DNA of 64,000 nt, from contig VICG01000010.1 in assembly GCA_008692225.1 (NCBI GenBank), positions 1,116,001 to 1,180,000 of the forward strand, given 5' to 3'. This document shows positions 12,757 to 26,037 of this stretch, one piece after another. The notes below the pieces were generated by a model that saw only the letters and a list, made by a program, of their open reading frames with translations, was not told where the DNA came from and made no database searches. Made by a program: the position numbers and the translations under genes. How positions within the stretch are numbered: the first letter of the stretch is position 1; every line of letters begins with the position of its first letter. The DNA comes from Monilinia fructicola (Eukaryota > Ascomycota > Leotiomycetes > Helotiales > Sclerotiniaceae).

Positions 12757-15480
12757 CTACCGACCCAGATCCCGAATCTTGATACCCCCCACGCCCACCG
12801 CACTCCCCCAAACACTCTTGCCCACCCTCCCAGGAAGCTTCCTCCCCTTCAACCTCTGATCGATCAGCCACAAGCCCACGACAAATTCCTCTTTATCCAA
12901 TCTCCCTCCCCCAGCTCTCACGTTCGCATTTGCGTCCCCTGCCCCTGCGCCCCTTCGGTCAACCAACCCCCAAACCTCCTCCAACACATCCCCGGGAAGT
13001 CTACTCCTATCCCAAAGATCCTTGACCACCACTCCTGGCACGCTATCACCCGCACCCTCCACCTCCGCCAATTCTCCCCTCCCGTTGACCGTGTACGGGA
13101 ATAATCCTTTGTTGCTGGCCCAAACTGCTTCGTATCTCTTTCGCTCCTTCTCCGTGATCACATCTCTCCAGCGTTTGCGATCACCCTCATGATGTTTATT
13201 GGGATGCGTCTTGACTAGATGTTTTTTAACCCTTCTCTTATGCCCCTCACCTTCCTCTTCCTTGAGTTCCTTCTTCGTTTTGGGTTTCCTCATGGTGGTT
13301 TTCAACATGGTAGCTCCCGGTGTGTTTCCTAGTCCAGCGGTATGAGGAGGTGTGGGTGTGCGGGACGCATCAGACTGAAAGAGGCTTATATTTTTATGTC
13401 GTCGAGTAGGCGGAGGAGGCGGACGAATACTCACCGAAGATATTGATGGGGAAGAAGCACGAGATGAGGCGAGTGAGCCGGCGACTATAGCGTCGGCCAG
13501 GGAGTTGACATTCATGGGTGCGTTGGTGGAGGATTGGCGTCGGTTTTGCTGAGCCAATTTTGCGCGCCACGAGGGCGACCGCGGTTTGGGTTGGGAGGAG
13601 GCTGATACGAAAGAATCGTCCGAGGATCCATCATCGTCATCATCATTATTGTAGAGTGACTTGGATATTGGAGGTTTAAATGTTGGCGTGGGTCTAGGAG
13701 GCCTAGGAGGCCTAGGAGGGGTTTTGATGGTAGAAGCACGTCTCGGAGGTTGGGTGGGAGATTTTGAGGATGAGTCGGTCGAGTCGGTCGAGTTCAAGGC
13801 AGTTGTATGCATTGAAAGGGGCCGAGGAGCTTGCATTGGAGGGTTTGTGGATTGGTTCTCAGGCGGAGGAAGATTAGGAGAAGAACGTCGTGGAGGTGGT
13901 ACAGAAGGTTTTTGGAATGGAAACTTCGAGGATGATTCAATAGGTTCTAAAGCATGAGAGGATGTAGGCCGAACAGATTGTATAGTAGGCTTAGTTGATG
14001 GCTTTGTGGGCGGAGGTACATGCAGAAAATCACGCTGAGAGAGCTGTTGTATTGGGGGTTTTGCAGAAGAGTTTGGTGATGGGACATGCGGAGAAGCAGG
14101 TCGAGGATTGTGTACTACAGGGTTTTGCGCCAGAGGTTTTGAAGATGGCTCTACAGCCTTAGAGCCGGGAGTATGCGAACTGACAGGTCGAGGTTGCACT
14201 GGGGGCTTCGAAGTAAACACCATTTGCCCAGGTGAAGGGGCTTGTGAAGAAGAAGGTCGAGGTTGTACTGGAGGTTTCGTAGTAGACATCATTTGCTCCG
14301 GTATGGGCGCATAGCTCGAAACAGGTCTTGCTAGCACTGCGGGCTTCGAACCAGATATAGACCCATGACTCGAAACGGGTCTCCTCCTCGGACGCTCCTG
14401 TCTGTCCGCAATCTCATTCCGTCCGCCACCACTTCCTCCTCCCTTCATTATCTCGTTCTCCGCCTGCTCCCACATTCCCACCAATGACCTCGTAGGGGGA
14501 ATATGAGATACATCCAACCTCCTCTCCCCACTGTCAACCGAACTAGCATAGCTTTGCCTCCTACTGGGCAACGGGCTTGCTAGTTTCCCACCCCCCATTC
14601 CCATTCCCGTCTTCTGGCTCTGTCCTGTATGATTGGGGGTAACATCTATACTCCTATTCGCCGCCAAATTCGCCGCTATAAACGCCGCCGAACTATTCTT
14701 CGCATTAGGACCCGATTCCGGCGTGCTCGTACCGCTCGAAAATGGAGGTTGTAGATACCCATTTGGTCTCTGGTGTATTCGTTTCTGAACCCGCCTCTGT
14801 CCACCCTGGTATTCCGATCCTGAACCGATACTCCCCCCTTCCATCGTCTCGCTATCTTCCGTTCGCTCCCCACTCAGTATCTGCTGTCCATACCCCATCC
14901 TCTCGCTCATCACCGAAGCTTTCGACGAGCTTCTCGATCTCCTCCCTGCGGAGCCTGCTGCCCCTCTCACGCCATTTCCCGCACCAGGGGACCCTCCAAC
15001 TCGAGCCCTCGCCGCCGCCGCCGCCGCCAGTACCCCATCTCTCCCGCTATACATATTCGCATTTGCACCCCCATCCTCCCTCTCACTCCCTCTCACAACC
15101 GCCCCCGAGTTCAACAACACTCTATTCTTATTCGGAACCGGCGGCACCGCTTTCGATTTCCCCAAACTCGCCTTCCCCGAATTCGAAAAGGCCAACGCCG
15201 CACCCGCTATCGCCGCATTATGCGCAGCCCCCCCAGTATTTATATTTCGCAACGAAGTGGTACTCGAATTGAGATTTATCGATCGCGGAGACGTCGCCGA
15301 CTGCAGCGATGCAGTGGAACGTAGCGTCGAAGTCGAAGCCGAAGTCGAATTCGCGTCTGCAGGGCGCACGCGATGCGTCGTATCCGTACCAGTCCCCATA
15401 CTCCCACCCGTCACCGGCCGCACCACAGCGTCCCCCGTCCCATCCTCACGCCAATCCGCATCCATCTCCACGTCCATCAT
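12757..15480 (-). CDS. IRS4: Irs4/Tax4-type EH-domain protein
   Basis: Single-exon protein of 907 aa if the first ATG of the [10 protein letters not shown] start is used. The open frame continues upstream to about 15552 but has no ATG there. Most of the protein is disordered and Ser/Pro-rich, with repeated motifs of the type [11 protein letters not shown] (about residues 390-610) and a basic stretch near residue 740. The C-terminal ~130 residues match an EH domain: [35 protein letters not shown], then [20 protein letters not shown], the usual EF-hand-like second helix. Fungal proteins with a C-terminal EH domain of this form are Irs4/Tax4, which regulate the phosphoinositide 5-phosphatase Inp51, autophagy and rDNA silencing. 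The disordered part gives no functional clue. Confidence 0.8.
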   Translation of the reverse strand: MMDVEMDADWREDGTGDAVVRPVTGGSMGTGTDTTHRVRPADANSTSASTSTLRSTASLQSATSPRSINLNSSTTSLRNINTGGAAHNAAIAGAALAFSNSGKASLGKSKAVPPVPNKNRVLLNSGAVVRGSEREDGGANANMYSGRDGVLAAAAAARARVGGSPGAGNGVRGAAGSAGRRSRSSSKASVMSERMGYGQQILSGERTEDSETMEGGSIGSGSEYQGGQRRVQKRIHQRPNGYLQPPFSSGTSTPESGPNAKNSSAAFIAANLAANRSIDVTPNHTGQSQKTGMGMGGGKLASPLPSRRQSYASSVDSGERRLDVSHIPPTRSLVGMWEQAENEIMKGGGSGGGRNEIADRQERPRRRPVSSHGSISGSKPAVLARPVSSYAPIPEQMMSTTKPPVQPRPSSSQAPSPGQMVFTSKPPVQPRPVSSHTPGSKAVEPSSKPLAQNPVVHNPRPASPHVPSPNSSAKPPIQQLSQRDFLHVPPPTKPSTKPTIQSVRPTSSHALEPIESSSKFPFQKPSVPPPRRSSPNLPPPENQSTNPPMQAPRPLSMHTTALNSTDSTDSSSKSPTQPPRRASTIKTPPRPPRPPRPTPTFKPPISKSLYNNDDDDDGSSDDSFVSASSQPKPRSPSWRAKLAQQNRRQSSTNAPMNVNSLADAIVAGSLASSRASSPSISSVSIRPPPPPTRRHKNISLFQSDASRTPTPPHTAGLGNTPGATMLKTTMRKPKTKKELKEEEGEGHKRRVKKHLVKTHPNKHHEGDRKRWRDVITEKERKRYEAVWASNKGLFPYTVNGRGELAEVEGAGDSVPGVVVKDLWDRSRLPGDVLEEVWGLVDRRGAGAGDANANVRAGGGRLDKEEFVVGLWLIDQRLKGRKLPGRVGKSVWGSAVGVGGIKIRDLGR

Positions 15481-18400
15481 AGCAGCTGAGCGGCGCTGAG
15501 CGGCGGTTTCCCGGCGATCCTGTCTTGTGCGATACCAGGCTGTGCGATGCAATCATGCGATGCTGGCAAAATCATAATATGGACCACGTGGAAGAATTTC
15601 GAGATCATTGGGCCGGGGGTCAACTATCGCCGTCGTCAATCCCGTTACCATTCCCGTTGCCGGGGCGCGAGTTTGAATGCCGCAGAGCGGGAAGCATGCA
15701 TGCGTGCATGCAGGTACTCGTATCGATCGGTACTGTAGTAGTAGGGATAGCGAGGAGCATGTGCATACAGAGTATGTGTGTTTATGAAGAAGTAATGAAT
15801 GAAAGAGTAATATATGAATGAGCGAATGAATAAATAAATATGGAGTCTCTCTCCCCTGGACGCATTTAAATCTCAAATCGCGAACTTCAATAATGTTTTT
15901 ACGGTAATGAATGATGTTATCGTAGGATCACATAATACTGTAATAGCTTACGAACGAGACATTGGTATGTATGATTCATTCATGCAATATAAGGAAGGAA
16001 TGTTAAAAATAGTGAAGAACGGGCTAATATGAATCTGTATAAAAATGGTATCCATGGATGCGAGGAGATCCGTACTCGAGTATAATAAATATAATTAGGA
16101 TCTTACTTACTTGCCCTCTCCCCAACAATACCCGGACAATCCACAGCCCCGGAGGAATCAACAATTCCCCAACCCAGGAAATCCTTACATGCCTACTCTT
16201 CGTCCGCTTTTCACTCTTCCTTTTCATCATCATCCACAGCAGCCATTCAAGTTCACGCCGCTCCCAGCTAATACCCAACCCCTAAATGTGCAACAACCTA
16301 CTCCGTACAAGAATCGGCATTGATTACCACCCGCGCACCCACCTTCCCCTCCCCTCCCTACAAGGCTACCTTACCTAGGTAGGTACTTCTAGCACGCCCG
16401 CCTTCAAGCGACGATGGTTAGACTTGTATCAAGAAGACCAGACCAGACCAGACCAGACCAGGCCAGGCCCGCAGCTAAAAGCATAGATATTCCAATCCAA
16501 TCCAATCCAATCCAATCCAGACAAAGCCAAGCACAGCAGAGCAGAGCAAACCCAAAAATAACCAACCGGTCATTCCCACAACATCTCCAACAGCGCACCA
16601 AGGATTCCCACATGGAACCCAGCCCTATCGCCGGCGTGCATATTCATACTGTACAGTACTGCAATATACCCATACAATAATATACATACATACATAACCT
16701 CTCCTGCAAATAACCTCTACATACCCATACACCTATCGTACACCAAACACCACTCCACCACTCCACCAAACCTCAATTCAAGCCATGAAAAGAAAAATCC
16801 CAATCCTCACTCACTCACTCACTCACTCACCCACTCACTCACCACAAATACAAACCAGCAAACACATCAACACCTCCAAAGGCCCACACCCCAAATTCCA
16901 AGGTGCGTGGTTCAAGTCCGCGTGTCGGGATTTTCAAACGACATACTGTACTTACTGGACACGATGAGATAGATACTCCGTAGATTATGTAATATGGATG
17001 ATGTCGATGGAGAAATGGCTGGAAAGACTGGTTGGTGGTGATGGTGGATATCTCTACTGTATATCTCCAACTACCCACCCAGTACCTACCTACCTAGTAC
17101 CTCCCTAGGACCTGACCTGTAACCCCCCTCTCTTCTTATCAGTCCTCCGCATTATCAATCTAGCATGTCCAATTTTTAATATATTTGCCAAGTTGTTGAG
17201 CCATCATGATTATCACAACGATCACAATTGAAGCAAGGGTCATGTCAAATCGAATGAAATCTTCGAGGTTGTGTTAATTTATATATTCTTATATTTCCTC
17301 TCATGCCATCAAGGTAGGTAGGTATTGGAAAAGTTCAAGCCAGTATCATATCGACCTTCGTCCCAAATGCCCTACCATTCATATCAGCCATCCATTCCTC
17401 TCTCCAAGCCTCATCTGAAAATCCATCCATATATAACGCCAGAGTAAAGTAAAGAAATTAATAAAACAACCCAAATCGTACTGGACGACCCATATCTAAA
17501 GAAGACTCCTTTAAACCACTCGCTCGCTGTCACTATCGGTATCATGGTGGAAAGCTCAAATTCCCAACTCCCTTGAATGCATTCATAAAAAAAATTTCCG
17601 TCGTTAAATGAAAGTTATCCGCCATCCACCGCCAATCAACCTCGCATTTGTATTTCGTAATTGGTATGCAGAACCACGCTTTCGGACCCTTGGTGCATGA
17701 CAAGTTTTCTTCTCGCATGTGAGATGAGATAATAGTGGTGGATCCCTGTTTTTTCTGGACCTGCATCTCCGCCCGCACAACTGGATGTCAAGAATTCGAT
17801 CTCCATATTACTAGGGTTTTTTGACCTGTCCAAAAAATCATCCTACCACTGCACTCCGACTTTACCCGCCAGTCTCGTTTCATTTGGCTTTCTTGCAAGG
17901 TCTACTTGGAGCCTCAAGTGTCTCCAAGTCATGCCATACTGGTGAATCTTTACGCCAGTTCACACACCACATGACAACAGTAGATAGCCAGATGCAACCA
18001 CCAGTCCGGCCGTCGTTCATGAAGTCCCAGAAGAGTAGCTGCTGCTCGATTGTTTCGAAATTGTAATTGATGATACCAATCTATTACAATGCCAATGAAA
18101 ATTTCGTCGTCGGAATTCCTCTACCGACTGACAAAATTTTCAAAAGAAAGCAAAACACCCCACGATTTCATTTGTCATCGTGTAAAAAGCATTTTTCGTG
18201 CTCGGGATAAAAAGTGGATATGTCGAATGAGATACTCAGTACTACTGTACCAAGCCGTTCGGGGGAATCCCTATGTGGGACTAGGGTGCTTCTAGAAGGT
18301 CGGTATTTGAAAAGGGTATATCCGGTATCGAGGCGCCACTACCGCCTAACATCCGCCCAACGGAAGACATGAATCGGAAATTTGAACCGGTGCCACGTAA

Positions 18401-18492
18401 ATAAACAACTAAGCCTCGGTCAACTGAATCTCGAACGATGTATCGCGTACACTGCGCCGCGAAGGGCTGTGTTGAACGTCATCTGATTCTGT
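15481..18492. other. Gene-poor gap with many microsatellites
   Basis: Three kilobases between the start of IRS4 and the 3' end of the next minus-strand gene. Short tandem repeats: (ACCAG)n at 16434-16461, (CCAAT)n at about 16491-16519 and (ACTC)n at about 16808-16835. A tRNA-like T-arm lies at 16906-16930. ACCTAGGT words occur near 16375 and 17093. Open frames here are short and low-complexity; none is supported. Confidence 0.55.
16906..16930 (+). other. tRNA T-arm-like fragment
   Basis: CGTGG (16906-16910), the seven-base loop TTCAAGT and CCGCG (16918-16922) form a five-pair T stem with one G-T pair. The core GGTTCAAGTCC is a good RNA polymerase III B box. It is followed by TGTCGGG plus A, the size of an acceptor 3' strand with discriminator. 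I find no matching CCCGACA acceptor 5' strand, D arm or anticodon arm upstream, so this is a tRNA 3'-end relic or chance, not a complete gene. Confidence 0.35.
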
Positions 18493-19991
18493 TTAGTAGG
18501 TAAGTGCAGTCCACCGAAGAGGAACTCCATCGTTGCCGATTTCGTAAGGTTTGTTGGGTGCCTGCCTGGGTGGCAGAGCCCATCTCGCTCTTCCTGGTTT
18601 GCGATCGTCCAACTTTCCATTTTTTTCGCATTGCCATTTCCATAACTGCAATTCGGATAAAGTCGCTATTCTCCCTCATATCGCGTTGTCGTGCGACTGG
18701 ACCAGATGCAACCTCGGCAAAAGCTTGCTCAGAATTTCCTTCTCTGCGCTTGTTAAGCCCGGTTGGTGAAGAGCCTCTCGAAGACTTGGAAACCTTGTAA
18801 GTTTGCATCTGTATGGACGCCGTACATTGCGGAGCACTCATTGTTTGTGTGAGGGAGGTTGGCACATGAGCATCCATGGGTGCATTTGTTGTGGGGTTGA
18901 GATAGCGACGTAGTGCTGGAGTAGGTGTATCAACCAGTAAAGGTGGCATCCTTTCATCCGTAAATGGTACTTTGGGATCGATTGACATGATGGATCTTGT
19001 AAGAAAATCATCCGGTGTAATCATAGGTGTTGTGAGACTCGAAAATGATTTTGCCGCAGACCTCAAAGCACGCAATGATGCAGTCAAGTTTGATTTGAAT
19101 GCGGATTTGCGACGTGGGGGTTCGACACCAGTAACAGGCTGCTGATCCTTGGTTAAATCGGATGTACGCTGGAAGACCCTAAAGTCTAGCTCTTCAACAT
19201 CGACATCAGATAAAGGATGGTCGTGCAAAGAACATTCGCCCGAGAAGCTTGGTTGATACCTCCGGGCTGGCAAAGACCTCCTCCCTCGTGAACTAGGTGT
19301 TATTAATGAGCCTGGTGTAGTCGATGCATCGCTAAGGGAGGCATCATCCAATGATGGTACCGACTCGCTCGACGTCGTCCTGCTGGACATCACTGATCCC
19401 GGACCATTCTCCGAACAACAATCGGTCGAATCGATTTCTTCGGGGGGGCTTAACAATAACTCCATTGGACTCATACCAAATTTCATACTCAGTTCTTTCT
19501 CTGAAACCGCAGTATGTTGTAATATAGCGTCCACGGTCAACCTTGGCCTAGATGTACCTTGTCTGCGAACACTCTTGTTTGATTTGGGAGGCGGAATGGT
19601 AGTAATCGCCAACAAGGCAGCCACGGAGGGAGGAATCGCATCTGGCGAATAGACATCGTGAGGGCGACGAGTTGACCGTGCTGATGAGTATTTTTTGGTA
19701 GTTTGACGACGATCCTTTCTTGGCTCAAATCCCAAACCATTCTTGAAAGTCTCGTGGTGACCTCTTGTAGGAATTACAACTGGAGAGGACGTAAAAACTA
19801 TTCGTAACCTCAGTACTGGAAGTTGACTTTGGCATGATATCTGAAGTGTGTTCATATTTGAATTCGGAAATCGATTTATTGAGAGGAGAGGCAAGAGGAG
19901 AGAAAGAGGAAGAAGAGGAAGAAGAAGAAGAAGAAGTTGAAGGTTTGAGTTTCGGTTTTGGAGTGGTGAATAATGAGAAAGACGTAGGCAT
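18493..19991 (-). CDS. Conserved fungal protein of unknown function, two frame breaks
   Basis: Starts at ATG 19991 (MPTSFSLFTTPKPK) and is read in three frame segments. Segment 1 changes frame at a coding-strand T5 run (complement of 19793-19797), after which TSSPVVIPTRGHHETFKNG follows. Segment 2 includes IPPSVAALLAITTIPPP and Ser/Thr-rich disorder. Segment 3 begins after a coding-strand A7 run (complement of 18620-18626). There the sequence goes from DFIRIAVMEMAMRK into NGKLDDRKPGRARWALPPR and ends at TAA 18493-18495. Removing one base at each run gives 499 codons exactly. The C-terminal block (ExxDFIRxxVxEMxMRxNGKL...GRARxxLPPR) resembles a block I associate with uncharacterised Pezizomycotina proteins. 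No catalytic domain or membrane segment is visible. An unseen intron could explain the first break; the second has no plausible splice site. Confidence 0.7.
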
Positions 19992-22900
19992 CGTGTTGCT
20001 CGCGTGCCCAGAACAGCTACCGCATGAACCAGTTGTATTTATTACTTGATAGAAATCGAAACTGTCGGGGATTTAAATAATACAATCAACAGGATTCGTC
20101 CTTGAAAGTGAAGAATAAAACGTGTATAAAAAAGAATTTATAATCAGTCTGATGGGGAAGAAATATCGAATTGTTTGCATAATTGAAAGCAACTTGGACG
20201 TCGAGGGTGAAATTCAATACAGGAGTAAGGAAGGTAACGTTAGTTTTAAATTGGGTGGTGGACTGTATTTGGGTTGTTCGGAGTAGATGTCCAATGTACT
20301 CAAGATTCAAGCAAGATTCAAGGTTCAAGAATCAAGAGCGTATCATGATCTCATTTATATTACTGTACGGAGGAGTTTTTTTTGTTGGATATTGGCGAGG
20401 GAGGAAGTTGGTGTCAATACCTGGTAGACAAGAGTGCAAGAAGAGGGAGGATAAGAGAGGAGATAAGAGAGAGGAGAGAGGAGAGAGGAGAGAGGAGAAA
20501 AGGATCCGATAAATAGATATTCGATGTGGGTAATAATGAATATATAAAGTGTGAATCGATTTCACCCTTTACATTCAGAGGAAACAGACGATCAAGTGGT
20601 CCATAGGAAGGGAGGAATAAGCAGAAGGGTGAGGAAAATAAGAGATATGAGGAATGTTTAATTTGTGTCAAGGGGTCCAGCTGATTTCGAATCACCACCA
20701 GTTTAAGATAAGAAGAGGCGGAGGACAGGATTCGAGTTTTTAGATAAGCTTGGAAGTGAGTGAGTCCTTAGTAAGGTTGGCGGAGTAATAAGGGTGGAAT
20801 GAGTGGAATGAGTGGAATGGGTAGAATGGGTAGAATGGGTAGAATGGGAGGGAGTAAAGGTAAGTAGAGTAAGGAAGGGTAAAGGAAGCAAGAGTAAAGG
20901 AAGCAAGAGTATTCGAGTATTCGAGTACAAGAATAATAAGAATAAGAATAAGAATACCGATATAGAGTACTCTGTTTAATAAAGATATATATATATATAT
21001 ATATATATAGTAAGCCGGTAGATAAATACTCTCTCTCTGTACTTGTATATAAAATAATATTCAATGTACCAGTCGCGTAGCCTTATAATAAAATAAAAGA
21101 TAAGCAACCCAAACCAAACCAAACCAAACCAAAGCAGGCATTTATTATTTGACCTTTCCAAGTTCGACACACTTGAGACTTTCGATTTGAGACTTTAAGG
21201 AGATAAGCGATAAATGCCAATCAATGATATATCTAAGACAATTGATACTTTGTACTTGTACAACAAATGAATAGTTGGAGAGTCCAGGAACAAATGGATA
21301 ATAACACTCGAGTAATAATGATAATGATAACAACAACAACAACAACAACAATAATCTAATTGGATTGTCCGTGGTTCAACTGATGATCCCAAACCGCAAT
21401 CACCAGAATAACACTGATGCCAATACTACACACTCCTTACGTAGTCTAGCTCATTATCAAAGACCTGGAGAAGGTTTCTACCTTATGAAGATCGGATAAG
21501 GATTTGGGCTTAGAATACGTCAATATGGATATCCATGAATGGATGGATGGGAAGATGTCCCCCGTGAACGTTTACGTTGTTTATCATCAACCCAATTACC
21601 CAATTACCCAATTAGCCAGCGGAGCTCATTTTCGACTCTTGCCAAGGACCAGATTAGCTTGAAGACTCGAGATCTTCCAATTTAGATATGTCTTGCAGCA
21701 ATGAATCATCAAACAACTGGCCTTTCCTCTCTCTCTCTCCAGGGCTCTATCTTTTTTCTTTTCTTTTGTTTCCCTCGAATATTTGTTTTCCCTTCCGCCC
21801 GTGTCACTCACTCGATTATTATGGTGATGAACGAATAATGATGCTTCGGATATATGCACACACGACCCTGATCCATTCTTTTTCTTATACGCCTCCAACA
21901 GCATCTTCCCATGAAACCCTCGAGAAGGTTTGATTCTTCTGAGAAACTCCCTTTGGGAAGTTATATTGTAAAGTCGAGAAGTACAAGGGCTAGGGGAGGA
22001 GAAACTAGATACAATAGTATTATAGTCAGTAGGTAGTTGCTCACTGCTCACTCAATCAATGATGTTTATTTATATGTGGAGCTGGAGATATCTGGAGATA
22101 TCTATGTACATTGTACTATGTACTATGTACTATGTACTATGTACTAACTGTACGGAGTATCTACTTAGTACTTTACTGTACAGTATCTACTCTATCTGCT
22201 CCATCTACTCTATCTGCTCCATCTGCTCCATCTATTACAATCATGCTACTGTACATCCCAACTCACGAGTTCTTCCCATATGTGGGCTTTTGGACCATTT
22301 CAATTTATTAGACTTTCATACTTTCCTACTTTCGCCTAAAGAAAAGTCACGTTGTCACAGTCATACAATCATTCCCGGTAAGGTTCCGAATCACATTATC
22401 GATTATCACCTGCAGCCTGCATCTACCGTATCTTGTCTTTCGTTGGTTTGGCTTTATCGTCATCTCTCACTGTCCTCGGTGTCCTGCGATGAGACGACTT
22501 TCATCAAGTTTCATCTTCCATATGTACAGAGTAGGTATTTTACCTAGTCTTGGGTGTCTGCTCACTACTACAGTACTGTCGAGTCTGTATCTATCTTGTT
22601 TGGCTGGGTAGCTCATTCATTTTGAGAATAGAAATTACATGCATATATTTATGTTATTGCTAACCTCCAGCTACCTATATACATACTCCGTATACACTCT
22701 GTACATGCATTCATTCATTCATTCATACATACATCTAGAGTCCAGTGCCTTCCTCGCTCCCTCGCTCCCTCGCTCCCTCAATACCTCCCTACCTACACAG
22801 TGCACACTGACCGGAAGTCCGGATACACAACTTAAAGGCGGATGGATCTATGCAATCTCAATCCATCTCAGGTTACTACGTCGAGGTCTTCTTCCTGTTG

Positions 22901-25900
22901 TGTTTGTGTTATTTCAATCAAGCCCATGATATAATTGTTCATCATCCACTTATGCACTTATGCTCCTATCAAGTCATGATGTCGGTACGCAATATGCAGA
23001 AAGAGAAGGAGGAGCATTTCCCGCCTTATCCACCTTCCTGTTGTATGAGCTGAAATTGAATGTCGTATTCCCCCCAACTACGACGACTACTCCTCTGTAC
23101 AATGTACATACATACTCCGTACTACTAATAATACTACCTACCTAGGCAACGAACGGATGGATGCATCTTGGGCGCTTAATATTTTGGTTCAATGTGGATC
23201 CTTAAATCCTTTCTTTTTCATTAAAATATATTCAGTCGCCAGAGGACTGGTGCTCTCTTTCCCTATCAATGGCTATCATTAGTATCATACTGTAAGAAAA
23301 TTCTTCAGCCACGTCAGTCAATCGCTCCGCTATGTCGATTTCTCTAATTTTCCAGTTGTTTCATCATTTATTTCATGATTCATCAGTTCATCGTCAGGTT
23401 GACGCGCCTGTTGGGCGTGAGTTCCATGTTCGTCAACAACCTTGGAAGTTACCCAAATCCGAATCCGGTAAAGAGACACCGAAGTCATCTTGCCAATGGT
23501 GTTGTTGAAATCATGCTCGAGGACATATTTTGCAAATGCTCTCGGTTTGATTGATCGTTGATATCTTGTCCTTGCTTGTGCTTGACGTGGTTTTTAAAGC
23601 AGCTTCCGAAGTTCTGCAGTCAAGAAAATCATAACATACCCTTGCTAAGTATCAATCATTGATATAGTACAGGTGTGCGTACCAAGGATGAGGATAGCTG
23701 ATTTTCCGGCTTTCTGTACGGGGAAACTTGAGGTTCCCCACATCTCACTCATACATGTACTGTACTGTATAAATTCCGCTACTGTAAGGTTAAGGATATA
23801 GCCTCAAAAAATGTAAAACTTCTCACGCGTTCATTTCAAAATGGAGGGACAAACCCACACACACGCAAAAACCTAAGGGTCCTTTCCTTTTGACAAGGCT
23901 TAGGTAGGTTTGGATCAGCAGAGCTCCCTGACTCATCCATCCGTGGATTATCCTTGAAAAAGGTTAAAGGCCTCCCAGAGTCCAAGGAGCAAAGTAATCA
24001 AAAATGTTCTGCTTACAACAAATTGCATGTCAGACTTTCAACTTTCCCCACGATATCATATTCAACTTTACCGTCCAAAGAGCCAAAGACCTAAAAGAGG
24101 CTGCTGCAAGTGTATGCTTAGGGAATTCCGTTATCAACAAAATTTGATAGGCTATGAAATATGAGGGGATGATCCACTTGCCAGGCACCAGAGAAACTTC
24201 CTCATTTTGTTCTCGAAGAAATATGACTTTTCAACATTATCTTCGCATCTCGCCTCGTCCGGAATACAGATTGCAATCGACGATCGGTCTCATTTCTACC
24301 CAGGTGCGATGGCCGACATGCCCAGCAGAACGTGATAGCTCACATTCCTGGTAGGACAAGCATGAACCTTTTGTTACACCTCGAATTCTGAAATCTGGAA
24401 ATCATTTAATAGTTTTTTACTGTGAAGGAAGAGTTGCCGGTTGAGAGATAAGACAGTGAACATCCATACCAGTATCGACTGCCAAGAACACTGAATTTCA
24501 TATCTCGTGAACCGGCTAGGACCGACTCAGAGATATCAAATCTGGGGTTGATGTCCTCATGAACGGATCAGCTTACCGTTTCCGAGGATCTTTGGCTGTT
24601 CTAGTGATAAGCTGTAAGCTGTAAGTCGTAAGCTCTGTACGTCATTAAATCACCAATCAAAATTGTGTGGAAGTTGAGGTCACACCGAGGCCCGCGTGAT
24701 GTCTTTTGAGTTCACGTGATGACTCAATTGGCCCTCAGAGCGTGAAGGTATATTCAAGGCAGCTCTTGTCTACATGCTCTCGATAAGAGTCTTGCAGGCA
24801 TATGGAAGAATGTTGATCGCATGTGTGAGCTCAACCAAGGTGCTCATTTTCATATTGCTGCACTGTGAGGATATGTATATATACTCATTCCCAGTGCATA
24901 GGAGCTCTCGACTTCTCAACCGTTTCTAATTCCTACGAGCAGATACCAACGAAACATCACCAACTACCACTTTGTATCATTGATACAAACATCCCAAGAG
25001 TCGCTCATATTGAGGCCGTAAGGTTCTGACAAGGCGATGCAATGCGGTTCATTGCAATGATGACATATGGAGGTAAGAGCTAAAGGAAATATCGATCTGG
25101 TGTTTTGGAATATCTGCTGGACTGGACATGAATATTAAGATCTGGCTAATATATTGACTGACTAATTGCTAAAGTTATTCATACACTCAAATACTGAGAA
25201 GGCACTAGCAAAGTGTCCCAAATAGAACGATGTGGAACGGCTGTTGTGCAAAGATTTAAAATCAAACAGACATACACAGAAGATGCTGATGATGGGGGCA
25301 TCCATGGATACTTTAGTAATCAATTGCAGAAAATGTGATGTCCAAGTGGACCTGGGTCTCATGTGAAATCAATCGCATACCAAAAATCACACTTCTCTTA
25401 ATTTAAGCACGAGAACCATTCGAGACCACACCTAAAATGGATTATCAAAAAGTGTTATGGGGTCTTGAAGGCCAAGTGATTAATTATCCCAGCTTGGTGT
25501 ACGATTTCGTACATCGCGTACAAGTGTTGTTGGTCTGCTCCCCATTTGTTCAAGCGTTGTTACATCCATGCATGACTCGACTCACTTTGTCCTCCCTAAA
25601 GCATTTCTTTCTTAGTTATACTTCGATTCCCATTGGCTGGATATCGAAATGTCCCAGTGAAGCCCTGCATCATGATACATATATCAGGTATCAATATAAG
25701 ACTCGTTTTAGCATAATCATCTTCCGGGGAATATTGCACTGCATTACTTTGGATCGGTCTGAGTCATGCCGGTATATACATAGTACTTACATACTCACTA
25801 TACGACATCCTTATATGAAATGAGACATTGTGATATCTTAATGAATTGTATCATGATATATATTTTTTAAAGAAAATCAAGCTGCCAATTTAAGTATATC

Positions 25901-25985
25901 CAAGATTCCATAGATCGGAAATTCATTCCTTTCTATCTATAGTCCATCAATACCCCAATAGTCCTGCGTCCTCAATCTTGCAACA
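19992..25985. other. Six-kilobase gene-poor region
   Basis: No coding region with protein-like conservation was recognised on either strand. It contains a G/A-rich stretch around 20440-20500 (GGAGAGA)n, (GGAATGAGT/GGGTAGAAT)n at about 20790-20850, (AT)n at about 20985-21009, (CAA)n near 21335, (CTATGTA)n at about 22105-22145, a CTCCATCTG-type repeat at about 22185-22235 and CTCGCTCCn near 22755. TACTCCGTAC words occur near 22150, 22687 and 23110. From 23300 to 25900 composition is ordinary and I see no assignable element. Confidence 0.5.
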
Positions 25986-26037
25986 ATGCCTTCCAAACCT
26001 CTATCTCCCTCCTCATCTACTTTCGATTTCGAAAAAC

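Noticed and set aside
14742..15272. Plus-strand open frame across IRS4
   Set aside because: Shadow of the Ser/Pro-rich coding sequence on the minus strand; low complexity and no motif.
17821..18066. Open frame with NHPTTALRLYPPV, like a P450 K-helix
   Set aside because: Only one seven-residue match; surrounding residues and other frames show no P450 motifs.
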